NCBI GenBank assembly: GCA_020086605.1
Contig: JACBWW010000015.1
Coordinates: 20,643,085 to 20,707,084, forward strand
Direction: 5' to 3'
Origin: Lanius collurio
Taxonomy: Eukaryota > Chordata > Aves > Passeriformes > Laniidae
DNA: 64,000 nt
Shown one piece after another: positions 41,001-50,746 of the stretch. The translations under genes were made by a program, and so were the position numbers. Below the pieces are notes generated by a model that searched no databases, was not told where the DNA came from, and was given only the letters and a program-made list of their open reading frames with translations. Numbering within the stretch: the first letter of the stretch is position 1; each line of letters opens with the position of its first letter.

Positions 41001-43378
41001 TAGCCATTATGAGTACTGTGCATTTCAGTATGAGGAAGTCAGTAAGTTGGGGACTATTTGCAAAATGGAGAACTCTGTATAGTTTCCAGATGCAAAATAC
41101 TCTTTTCATGGATGTGGCAGTCATGACACACATCCTTTTTGGTGCCTGTGTTGTTTTGTTCCAACTCTCTGTTGATTTGTTACATTTTGAAAAATTGAAA
41201 GTGATTGACAGTAGCACTGTGAGGGCCTATATTGATAAATTCTCAGTCATTTCCAGAGGGAATGGGCAAACTTAAATTAAGAACAGGTGATGGAAATTCT
41301 GCAGGTCAGGTTTCAGCTTCACTTTCTCTCCTCCTTTTCTGTGGGTGAACAATTTTATTTTTGCTTGCAGTCTGACATTGTGTCCTTAAAATACCCAAAA
41401 AAGTGAAGCAACACCGAGATGTACATCAGCTGTGGTGGAAAACACGGTCAATAAAGCCTAGTGTCATTCCTGATTTTGCTTCCAATACTTCTTTGGAGGC
41501 TCGTACATTTTACTGTGAGCAGCCTTTTTGGGATTTTGCTGGATTAAGTCACAGTTCCCGTGACTGCTTTGTGTTATTTCCTTGTTGTTTTTAGTTGTGA
41601 TAGTGTTTAAGTGTTTCAAAAAGTAATGTTTTGGCTGCTCGGGGTAAAACTGGGAAACCTGAGTAACAATTCTACTTATTTTGACGCTGTTATTTTGCTG
41701 TTTTTCCTGGAAAAGATGATTTGTATGGGTAACTCAGAATAACTGTGTCCTGTGCTGTCTTCCTCTGCAAGACTGAATTTTTATCTATTTATATCCCAAT
41801 GTCAGGATGAACCTGGTTTTTGCTAAGAGCTTTCAGGGGACAGAAAGAGCTGTACCTGGCTGGCTTAGGGTCTGCAAAGCACCAAGAACCTACTGGGCAG
41901 AAAGAAAAGTGTCTAAAAGTGGTTTTCCACTTTCACAAAGACATACTTCTGCCCTCTTCTGTCAGAGCTGAGGGTGGACCAGAAACCCGGTATCCCTCTG
42001 GGGCTTGCGTCAATGGCTCTAATATGCGTAGTGGGTTGGTTAAATGGTTCTTTGTTTGCTCCATCAAACGGCAATAGCAACTCCTGAGAACAAAGGCACA
42101 CACAGTGTTGAGAAAGTTTCTTTTCTCTTTTGTTATTGTCTGTTTTGCCTGCTGTTTGGAATGTGTAAAATGATTCTGACAAGCTTGATATGTGCCAAAA
42201 CCCAGCATGCCCACTGGTGGGAAGATTATCATCACCCAGATATAATAAAAAGCTTCTAGAAAAGTGCCTCTAATGATGGGCTGCTTTTCTGGCATTCACA
42301 GGGTTTTCTATTTGTTTTAGCAACACCCGCTAGCACAAGTGTAGCTAAAGGCCTGTTAGCATTTTCATTGGAAATTCATTCCAGGACTTTATAACTCAGC
42401 TGGAAAATTTGCTTTGAACTCAAGAGCCACACAGAAGACTTTCACAGAGTCTCCTTTTTATTTTCTTGTATTTTTGCATTGAACAGAAATAAGCTATTTA
42501 GTCAATAATAAATAAATGGGGAAACCCCAAACATGTTAGCTACTAAGAATTTCCCTTAGGAAAACATGTAGTATATGTTTGATATAATACTCTGAAAACT
42601 AAAACTGTGTGTAATTACTTGTTGAATCTGAGCTGCCTGCTATGATGTTTAACCCAATGGAATACTATTCCCTATGAGCAGTAAAAATGTGCTATAAGGC
42701 ACACATTTGTGTCACTTGCCTACTTTCCCACCTCAAAAGCACAGTTGTGAGTTTTGCAGCTATAACTCTGATTTTGGATGTTATAACCATGTTAAGAAGT
42801 AATAATCACATTTTATTTCAGACTCTGACTGACTCCTTTGTTCTCAGCAGTCAAACATGCTAGCTGAAGTGACTTGACTTTATTTTTTTGTTTCTTATAT
42901 TCAGTGGGAGGTAAACAGACAATTGCTTTTAAAACCCTTAATATCACAACCTTACTATTACACTTACCTAAAATTTCAAAATAATATTCAGATACCTGTC
43001 ATTAATAAAACCAATTTAAATAGATACCATTTTCTTGATACTGTGGTAGAAGAATGTTATAAATGAACATGGATTTTTTAATATATACCTCAGATCTGTT
43101 TGGGTGTGGAAGGTAAACTCAAATGATAAACAAATACAAAATTAATTGTGTAATTGAACGAATTAGTGAAAAAATAATTTGTATTTAACATAAGGATAAA
43201 TTTAGTAAAAGTATATTCCCAATGAAGGCTTGTCTGTTAATAAACAGGACACTGGGACTTCATCATACTGCATATCTGTGATATTTTATAATGTTTTTTA
43301 ATTATTACAGCCTCACATTAATGTTTTTAGATTTTTTTTAAATAAAAAAAAATTTTATTGGTTTTTCCACGAAAGCTG
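38098..43378. other. AT-rich non-coding stretch
   Basis: There is no recognisable gene or transposon. T-rich tracts lie at 39908-39922 and 40362-40391, and they create spurious Lys/Phe-rich frames. The 152-codon frame at 38879-39337 overlaps two other frames in different registers and has no motif. The stretch 42260-42450 is complex and contains cacccgctagc, ggaaattcattcc and cagctgg, and could be regulatory. Confidence 0.5.
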
Positions 43379-43379
43379 C

Positions 43380-43640
43380 TTACCAACATGTAGAATTTGG
43401 CTGACAGTATTAATGCTAAAAATATGTGGCATGCTTACAGTATTTATATGATGCCTAGAGCGTAAACAGCCATATCAAAATCTGTCTGGAATGGGCTAAG
43501 ACCAAACATATTTGTTGTTGATGCTAATGGCATTGACAAAAACAACTCCCATGCCGCAGTTTAAAAGCTGTAATCTTTTAACATATGTAACTACAAACAC
43601 ATCAGATGAGATCATCTTGGCATTACAGGTGAGATATTGA
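43380..43640. promoter_or_regulatory. Complex non-repetitive stretch upstream of exon candidate
   Basis: The segment contains gtaaacag (forkhead-like), tgctaatggc and several balanced words with no repeat similarity, directly 5' of the 43659 exon candidate. It could be a regulatory element or part of a 5' region. One cattacag|gtgaga junction inside it (about 43628) also looks like a donor, possibly of an untranslated exon. Confidence 0.2.
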
Positions 43641-43658
43641 AAATGTTTCTTCCTTCAG

Positions 43659-43735
43659 AGATGTCACCTGAGGCAAGCTGCAACCAGACCACTGTGAGGC
43701 AGAAAGTGGTGATTATCCTGCTCTATTCGGTGCTG
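43659..43735 (+). CDS. Candidate first coding exon of a small secreted protein
   Basis: Seen: a pyrimidine-rich acceptor (tttcttccttcag), two bases, then an ATG at 43661 with G at -3. Twenty-five open codons follow, then a consensus donor (ctg|gtaaga) in phase 0. The peptide starts M-S-P-E-A-S-C-N-Q-T-T (including an N-Q-T sequon), continues with basic residues and a hydrophobic run V-V-I-I-L-L-Y-S-V-L at residues 16-25. Inferred: this is the n- and h-region of a signal peptide, whose cleavage site would come from the next exon candidate at 48140. No family was recognised. It may also be a chance assembly. A 4.4-kb intron holding a minisatellite, an LTR and a CR1 would follow. Confidence 0.3.
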
Positions 43736-43878
43736 GTAAGAGCTGCATGCAATTTGAGAAGGATTTGAAGGTTCTTGAATGCCTCTAAAGGGACGCAAGT
43801 GAGCCGGTGAACGGGATGGAAGCCCGTCCCCTGAGGAGCAGCTGAGCGCTCCGGGGGTGGCTAATTCGAAGAGGAGCG

Positions 43879-44240
43879 GACTCGGTATGGGGAAAACCCG
43901 GACTGGATTTTTTTCCAGAATCCGGGATGGACTCGGTATGGGGAAAACTCGAACTGGATTTTTCCAGAATCTGGAATGGACTTGGTATGGAGAAAACCCG
44001 GACGTGATTTTTCTGGAATCTGGAATGGACTCCCTATGGAAAAAACTCGGACTGGAGTTTTCCAGAATCTGGGATGGACTTGGTACAGGGAAAACCCGGA
44101 TTGGATTTTTCTGGAATTCGGTATGGACTTGGTACAGGGGAAAACCCAGACTGGATTTTTCCAGACTCTGGAATGGACTCAGTATGTGAAAAACCTGGAC
44201 TGGATTTTCCTGGAATTTGGAATGGACTCAGTATGTGAAG
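43879..44240 (+). repeat. Minisatellite, 49-bp unit, seven units plus a partial
   Basis: Seven units, each starting gact(c/t)ggta or a variant, span 43879-44224, with lengths 51, 49, 49, 49, 49, 50 and 49. A broken eighth unit follows. Each unit has a gact..gtatgg part, a gaaaac(c/t)cggactgga part, and a pyrimidine-rich part ending near ctggaatg. Units 1-5 hold TTCCAGAA or TTCTGGAA, unit 6 has a mutated version, and unit 7 has TTCCTGGAA. The first units are the most CpG-rich. The overlapping open frames on both strands (43857-44189, 43976-44284, 44034-44288) come from the repeat: 49 is not a multiple of three, so each frame rotates through all registers, and a unit without stops opens them all. 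They are not genes. Confidence 0.93.
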
Positions 44241-45017
44241 AACAAGGTATTTATAATGCAGTGTCTTTCCCATTACTGCTGTGATCACCTGTGTTACAAA
44301 TCACTGCTCATAACATCTTCTTTAAGATTTCTGGATTACTACTTGTTTTTAACCAGGTCACGTTCTTCACAACCTTTAGCATGTGACCTAATAATGCGTG
44401 TCTTTTAAGTGATCTACTTAGTCTGATTTACTTTCTTATACCACATATTGTAGAAAAAATTTTTGCATAGTTCTGAAAAGATAAACCTAACAAGATGCGT
44501 CTGTTACTTATGTTCATCAGGTGAGACAAAGATTATGATAAATCAAGTAGATATATCTAAAAGATCCAGAAACAACCATGTGTGTTTTCACTTGCATTAA
44601 AAGAATAGCTATGGAATGGGCACAAATGATCTAGCTGATGACTTCTGTTTGCCATTATTTTCAAACAAGGAATAGCTGGAGCAAATAATTGATCTTATGA
44701 TAATATACCAAATCACATGTTTCTTATGACAGAAAAAGCTCTTTCATTTGAAAAATAAAAAAGGGGGGGGAAAAAAACCAGGTCACAGGACACTAACCCA
44801 GAACTCCAAAGTGAGATATCCCGGACAATATCAGAAATACCACTGAGCTGATCAATAGCATTTCCATGCCAGAAAAGCTACTGCTCACCAGAAAACAAGA
44901 AAAAAAAAATCCCCTCAAACCCAGCACACCTTCTTTCCCAAAAAGTAATAAGCTGAGCTAGAAGAGGAAGCGAAAGGACTCTTCATCACAAGGCAGAGCT
45001 TGGAACACAGCAACATT
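44241..45017. other. Non-coding stretch between minisatellite and LTR
   Basis: It is AT-rich with no gene recognised. A run of eight G flanked by A runs (about 44763-44770) is the only low-complexity feature. Confidence 0.5.
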
Positions 45018-45022
45018 AGAGG
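45018..45022 (+). repeat. Left flank of LTR, candidate target-site duplication (agagg)
   Basis: agagg directly precedes TGTTATGG. The five bases after the LTR end (46487-46491) are tgagg, a 4 of 5 match. Five-base duplications are usual for ERVL elements. Confidence 0.5.
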
Positions 45023-46486
45023 TGTTATGGTTTAGCATACCTTGCTCATCACCTGTGTAAGTGGCTCTCTTGCAGAGAGGGGTTACCATTTCCTCTAGAC
45101 CCGATCAGAACCAATTAAAACCCTGGTTTGAATCTGGCATTTTTTTGAAAGTCACTTAAGAAGTTGACACATCTCTGTGAACCACCTTTTGAGATCAGAC
45201 AGAGCTGGGAAAGGTCGCTTGGACTTCCGGCCTTCGGACAAGTGACTGGGAGCTGCGGGCCTGTGTGGCCCAGCGGGGGACAGCCCCGGAGCCGAGTGGC
45301 CCCGTTCCATCGGGGGGGGGGGGGGGGGAGCAGCCTTGCCCATGGAGGGGGCCGGGCAGCATAGCCACATCCCCACCACTTCGGCAGAGCTCCGGCTGCT
45401 GCCCGGCAGAGACCATGTGACCGCGAGAGATAAGAGAATTCCAGCTGCGAGCCAGCTGGGTGCGATTAACTCTTTAAATGCTGAAAGGTTTCTTCAGAAC
45501 AGATGAGCCTGCAGACATTGATCCTCTCCCAGAAAAGGTGAAGGAACATGAGGAAAACACCCTGAAGACACCGAAGTCTGTTAAGAAGGAGGGGCTGAAA
45601 CCCTGAGGGAGGAGAAAGAGAAGATGCTTCAAGCCTAGAAGCTGAAATTCTGTGGCAAACTTACGGGAATGAACTGGACTATTAGGGTCTCCGTTGTAAT
45701 TTCATAAAGCACGAGGGGTAGAGCAATTGTGAGCCAAGGTACTCTGCTGAAGTCCGAAGAAGCAAAGTGATATGCTACTATGGACATTGTGAATGTATCT
45801 TTTCTCCACTTTGTTTGGCTCCAGAGTGCAGGACTCAGGTTACCTTCACCTGGAGGGGGTGTGCAATACACCTGGAATTTGCCCTAGAGGGTGGGAGAGC
45901 ATGGTCCAACCCTTTGATGTGGACTGATCCAGACCTCCATAGAAGGGAATGAGGAGGGATGCATGTGAAGACGATCTCTGTTCCTAGAGATGAGGATGTT
46001 CCTAGAGATGAAGATGCTTCCTAGACATTAGTGAAGAGAACCTTGCTTCTAACAGCTGAGCCCTAAATTGGTACCCCATGAACTCAAAAATTGAAATCCT
46101 CAAAAAGCAGCTGTGGAGAAAGCTGTGATTCAAGGGAAGGGACTCTTTACCTGCACACAGAGAACCATCTGAGTGGTGGACTTGACGTGAAGCTCCAGCC
46201 ATGAGAGAGTTGTTCTTGTGCGAATGTTTCCATAGCATAAGCAAGACTCCTCTCTTTCTATGTGAACTGAAAAAGATTATTATAGAGGTATTAAACTGAC
46301 TGGAAGTCTCAAGGGTTGTTTTTTTATTGTCAGTAGGAGAAGGGAGAGAAGATGGTGGGGGGAGAGTGGTGTTCTTTTAGGTCTGTTAATAACTTCTTAT
46401 AGTCTTTTAAGTTTGTGCCTGCTTTGCTAATTCTTATCTCATAGAGTTAAAATAAGTAAGTAAGGGATGATTTGGACACTGACACA
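45023..46486 (+). mobile_element. ERVL-style solo LTR, about 1.46 kb, sense on +
   Basis: The element starts TGTTATGGTTTAG, the style of avian ERVL LTRs. It passes through a GC- and CpG-rich region (45215-45440) with a run of 17 G, and ends with gtttgtgcctgctttgc, a ttaaaataagtaagtaag polyadenylation-like stretch and a terminal gacaca. Near-matching 5-bp flanks support these boundaries. No gag, pol or env sequence and no second LTR lie nearby, so this is a solo LTR left by recombination between LTRs. Inside it is an 18-bp tandem repeat (about 45980-46024, unit gttcctagagatgaggat). Short open frames on both strands at 45152-45416 are products of its GC-rich part. The family is assigned from wording only. 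Confidence 0.7.
45312..45328 (+). repeat. Homopolymer of 17 G inside the LTR
   Basis: Seventeen consecutive G lie in a GC-rich context. The tract can in principle form a G-quadruplex on + and is a likely site of length error in sequencing. Confidence 0.9.
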
Positions 46487-46491
46487 TGAGG
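46487..46491 (+). repeat. Right flank of LTR, candidate target-site duplication (tgagg)
   Basis: Pairs with agagg at 45018-45022, with one mismatch. The CR1 copy begins about 40 bases further on, so the LTR landed next to or in its 5' margin. Confidence 0.5.
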
Positions 46492-46529
46492 ACTATTTCC
46501 AGGTGGTTCAGACCATCCTATAGGAACCC

Positions 46530-46915
46530 ATGCTGGCTCGGAAGTTGCTTAGTCTGAGGGGTAACCTCATTGCTCTCCACTGCTTCCTGAGGAGGGGAGC
46601 TGGAGAGGGAGGTGCTGAACCACTCTCCCTGCTGCTCAGTGGCAGGACATGTGCGAATGTCTCAAAGCTTCACCAGCAGAGGTTTAGACTAGATATTAGG
46701 AAGCATTTCTTTATGGAGAGGGTGGCTGAACGCTGCAAAAGGCTGCCTAGAGAGGTGGTTGATGCTGTCAACCACCGGTTTAAGCAGCATTTGGATAGTG
46801 CCCTTAATACTCTACTTTCACTTTTGGTCATCCCTGAAGAGGTCAGGCAGTAGAACTGGATGATCACTGCAGGGCCCTTCCAAATGGAATAATTCTGTTC
46901 TATTCCATTCCTCTG
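46530..46915 (+). mobile_element. CR1 LINE, 3'-end fragment, sense on +
   Basis: Words in CR1 order: cttagtctgaggggtaacctc, attgctctccactgcttcctg, gctcagtggcaggaca, gcagaggtttagactagata, ttaggaagcatttctttatg, gctgcctagagaggtggttga, ggatgatcactgcagggccc, then a run of ttctgttctattcc-type terminal repeats. It belongs to a different subfamily from the copy at 15.5 kb, judged by the tail. It is truncated at the 5' end and has no coding capacity. The 107-codon + frame (46530-46853) and the 167-codon minus frame (46670-47173) overlap this copy and are not genes. Confidence 0.88.
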
Positions 46916-48139
46916 TGTTTCACAAAGCAATACAATATGTGTTATGTACATGCTCCTAAATGGGTTTCTTTTGACTTCAGCCAGAACTTCTCTGCAAGCA
47001 TGTGGCATTCTCACCGTGTCCAGGAGCAAGTTCAAACACTGTGTATGCTGCTGTGGGACCTTCTTCTGGGATGGCAAGAGAATGCCCTTGAGCAATGAGC
47101 TCGTGCATTTGCAGGGTGATAGATTACAAATAAAATCAATATTGGTCATTAAAACCCTCCAGCTACTTTTCAAGGTGGTGTTGCTAATGCATTACCAAAG
47201 CTATTCAGTTGATGGAAAAGACAACTACATAAAGAGGATTTTAGTAAATACTTTTCCATAAACACTTACTGCATTAAGTGAGATTTATTTTGTGTATGTT
47301 ACTGAAATATACAATAACATAAATAGCTCAAAAATCAAATATTTAAGTCATGACTCTCTACGGCTTCTTGACATGTTATCCATTAAAACCTTTTACCCGA
47401 TGGAAAAAGTACTGCCATTATGTTGCTTTTGTGTATACACAGCAAAAATAATTTAAAAATAAAGGTAATGCACAGAAAAAATAATTTAAAAACAATTTAA
47501 GAGAATTTGAGTTTTGAAAATGTTTAAAAAATTTAATGTCTAAGCAGACATTTCTCTTAAGTCAGGAAGAGAACTAGGTTAATTAAAAGTTGTTGTCATT
47601 GTCAAGAGATTTTTCTCCAAATTTTTTAGCAGAGCTGTTCAGCCTGTGCTGAAACAGTAGCAAATTGATGGATTCTAGAGTACCAGAAGATTTCTTGGTT
47701 GGTACATCTTTTAAAATTTATTGGTATGTACAGTTCATTCCTGTTTTTTTCCAGTAGATACTGGAAAATGGTTTCCACTTCTGACATTGTGGTTTCTTTT
47801 TTTTTTATTTTTTGGGGCGTTGTGCTTTCTTATGTTAGGAAGTAATGACTACTGTTTTTGTAAGAAAGTAGTTATATGGACATGCTGCAGGGGTTAAAAT
47901 TCCCACGTGGATCTGGAGCTTGCTCCTTTTGAACCCCTTTCTTCCTCATACACTGATCTTTAAGGAGAGTTATAATTTTCATGCTTTCTGAGGCATAAGG
48001 ACACTTAATTTATTTCAGTAGCATAGCCATCAAGGCATGTTCCTGGAAGGCATATTCTTTAGCTTTAATTAAAGTGTGGAGAGGTTGTTTTCAGGAGAAA
48101 CCAATATAATGATGCTCATTGACCTCTTCTACCACCCAG
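46916..48139. other. Non-coding stretch (would be intron of the candidate gene)
   Basis: It is AT-rich. No repeat family or convincing open segment is seen apart from T-rich tracts near 47805. Confidence 0.5.
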
Positions 48140-48249
48140 GCCACAGAGCTTTGCAAGGATTCTCACAGCCTGCTCTTAACTTCTGGCCAAGGAAAGTGTG
48201 CTTCTCCATTTGAAGTCTGTGATGATGAACAGTTCAAGTACATCATTAG
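48140..48249 (+). CDS. Candidate second coding exon of a small secreted cysteine-rich protein
   Basis: Seen: a good acceptor (pyrimidine-rich tract ending accacccag), 110 bases open in only one of three frames, and a donor ttag|gtaaac leaving two bases. The open frame is exactly the one in phase with the 43659 exon candidate. The peptide begins A-T-E-L-C-K-D-S-H-S and later has G-K-C-A-S-P-F-E-V-C-D-D-E. It holds cysteines at residues 30, 45 and 52 of the joined frame. Inferred: the first residue, A, completes a V-L-A signal-peptidase motif with the V-L at the end of the previous exon, so the mature chain would start T-E-L-C. An AT-rich genome gives 36 open codons by chance fairly often, so the support comes from phase and splice sites together. 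No family was recognised. Confidence 0.33.
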
Positions 48250-50436
48250 GTAAACTGCTCTCATTGTTCATTATCATCACAGTTAATTCATTTTCAGTCC
48301 AATTTATTTAGTTTACTTCTGGCCTTTAGACCTTATTACGTCTTCACCTACTTGAATCAGAAATCTTGTCCCTACTAAATAAAGTACTACCACATGCTGA
48401 TCAAATCACCTCTAAGTCTCTTCTTTGAAGATTGAAATGGAAATTGCTGTTTGCTGTTGAGAGAGATATACCCTACGGATTTAAATTTTTTTTAGCATAC
48501 GGTTTGATAAAACTAAACTGAGATTCTTTGGATAACTAAAGTATTTTGGCTGGCATGTGAGAAATCTAAAAATCTTAGTGTTTTACATACTTAAAATATA
48601 ATTTCTTTTCATGACTGTTGGTTATATTTTCTCTGGAAGTTCACATGTGTGAGGAAGAAAAGAAATCATATGATATCTGTTATGATATTTCTTTTAAAAG
48701 TAACTGGCATCTCTCTCTTGAAATTTAGGACTTACCAATCTCTTAAATGCTGCATAATGCCTTAAGACAGAAGGTGAAGAAGGACACGGAGCTGAGTTCC
48801 ATGGCAATAAGTAAGGATGGCCAGAAAACTGGCTATAGGATATCATCTTGGGGTTATAATCACTTTTCAGATTACAAATCAAGCAAAGCAAACAACACAA
48901 AAAGAGCATCCTCTTGAATGGTTTACTAGAATAATTTTCTTTAATATATTTGTTTTCTGATTCTTTCATCTCCTTTCACTTCAATCAGTTTTAATGTGGA
49001 ATCTGAGACCTACAAAAGCTGTTCAATTACAGTACATTTACCAAAAACATACTTGCCAATCCTCCTGGATGGGACACAAATACTCAGAGGTAACTGGCAG
49101 TAGGCAGAAGATAACGTTACCCTCCTTCTGATAGGGGCTGCTGGGAACTTTAGTCATCAAAATCAATATGTTTCTGACTCCTCTAAAGTCAGTTAAAGAA
49201 CGGATCCAACACTAATTTATGTTGGCTTTTTCTTTCTTCTTCTTCTTTTTTTTTCTTTTCTTTTTTTGAGTTAGTAGTATTTGTTTCTTCAGGGAGAAGG
49301 ATTTTGATTCTAATTTTGTAATTTTAAACATTGAATAAATCCACCTCTTAGTGACTTGTAAAATTTCATATATCCTAGGATGAAAGCTCTGGCCAGGCAC
49401 TGGTTGCAGTAGTTTCCAATGTGGAGCCTGAAAATTTTATCTGTGTCCCAGGAAAAAGGGATGTCTTTCTTCACAAGTTCAGTAAATAAAAATTTCATTT
49501 GAAATCACTCTCTGAATGAGGAACCTTTAAGAGCACAGAGGTCAAATATGGAAATAAAATTTGCTTCATTTTGCCAAAACAACCATTTTTGTTCTTGCTA
49601 TGGCCCATTTATTTTATTAAAGAAAAAGGCAAAGGAGTTTCTTCTAGGTTTTGAGAAAACAATAGCATATTTTTACAGATACCTCCTGACACTTAAAATA
49701 ATTCAAATTTTAAAAATACACACAGCTTTATGGCTGTCATCAGTTTTTATGCCCACAGATGTCCTACTGAAATAGCTGTGCATGTGCAGGTTTAGTTTGA
49801 ATTTATGTATCAGGACTCTATTCCTACTGTTTTGTATTTAATGGAGTAGGTAATATTCTGCACATGTTTATGTGTAATGCTTTTCTGTATCATATAAGTA
49901 AAAAAGCCTCTGCTATTCCCTGTCATGACCTCTTTGATCTATCCTCAAAGCACAAGTCATGCAAATAACGTCTAGCAAAATTTCATTTACAAAGACAAAA
50001 GCTATTTCTTAATACACGTTTTAATGTAATGCATTTCATTTATGTATCAACCATATATGCCAGAAGCTACTGAACCAAAGTATGATTTCAGCCTTAAAAG
50101 TCTCAGCTTCAAACATTGATATGTTTAGAAATGCAAATGGGCGATGTATGAAAAGGAGAAAATAGAAGGCGAGAAGCAGCCTAGTCATAATTCTGGTCGA
50201 ATAACTCAGTAGGCCAAATCATATCTAGGTATTTTAAAGAGGAAATAGCAGATTATCATCTTGTAAGACCTTATCCTTCTCCGCTAATATTGAGGTAGCT
50301 GCTGTTCCATTGAGGAAAACGCACTAAGAAAAGGTGCCTGTTGCAATTTGTTTCTACTGTATTAAACATCAGAGTAAACTGAATCCAGGTGTCTGGGGCA
50401 TATTTGTTTACTTAATTTTTTTTTTTTTTTGTGCAG
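48250..50436. other. Non-coding stretch (would be intron of the candidate gene)
   Basis: It is AT-rich. A pyrimidine-rich low-complexity tract lies at about 49226-49268 and creates a Lys-rich minus frame. A T run directly precedes the next exon candidate. Nothing else is recognised. Confidence 0.5.
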
Positions 50437-50746
50437 TATGCCAACAGTTTCTTATAGATATCTGGAAAAAGAAAATATTTTATGTGAAACAAGATATTTC
50501 TTCTCTAACATAATGATGCAGAGTAGAGAAGTACAGTCCTGGAATGGTAGCAGATGTCTGGGGAAGTATAAATGCTATAAGTGTACAGAGTGCATTGCAG
50601 AGGAGCACTGCTGTGGGGTGATTACAGATGGGGCACAGACAGGCACTGCAGACCCCTCAGAAATTAATTACTTACGGTCAGCTGAGGAAATGAAGACCTG
50701 GAACTGGACAAAACTGTGTTTAGGGGTAACAAAGAGAACAAATTAA
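50437..50746 (+). CDS. Candidate terminal coding exon of a small secreted cysteine-rich protein
   Basis: Seen: an excellent acceptor (about 14 T, then gtgcag). Its first base completes the split codon AG+T (Ser) from the 48140 exon. Then 102 codons stay open to a TAA. The other two frames close quickly, within 7 and about 25 codons. The joined product would be 164 residues. This exon adds cysteines at 78, 102, 108, 111, 114, 120, 121 and 156, with a tight C-x5-C-x2-C-x2-C-x5-C-C cluster, and N-glycosylation sequons N-G-S (98) and N-W-T (151). Known: such clusters mark disulfide-rich secreted domains, but I match none. A start at the in-exon ATG (50438) would lack a signal peptide. No close polyadenylation signal was seen, with aataaat first near 51319. 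Confidence 0.33.

Noticed and set aside
43857..44288. Overlapping open frames on both strands across the minisatellite, with a G-x-G-K-T-like string
   Set aside because: They are products of a 49-bp tandem repeat whose period is not a multiple of three. The P-loop-like residues are coincidental.
45152..45416. Proline/glycine-rich frames on both strands
   Set aside because: They translate the G-run and GC-rich section of the LTR.
46670..47173. 167-codon minus frame
   Set aside because: About half of it is the antisense of a CR1 3' UTR and the rest has no motif.
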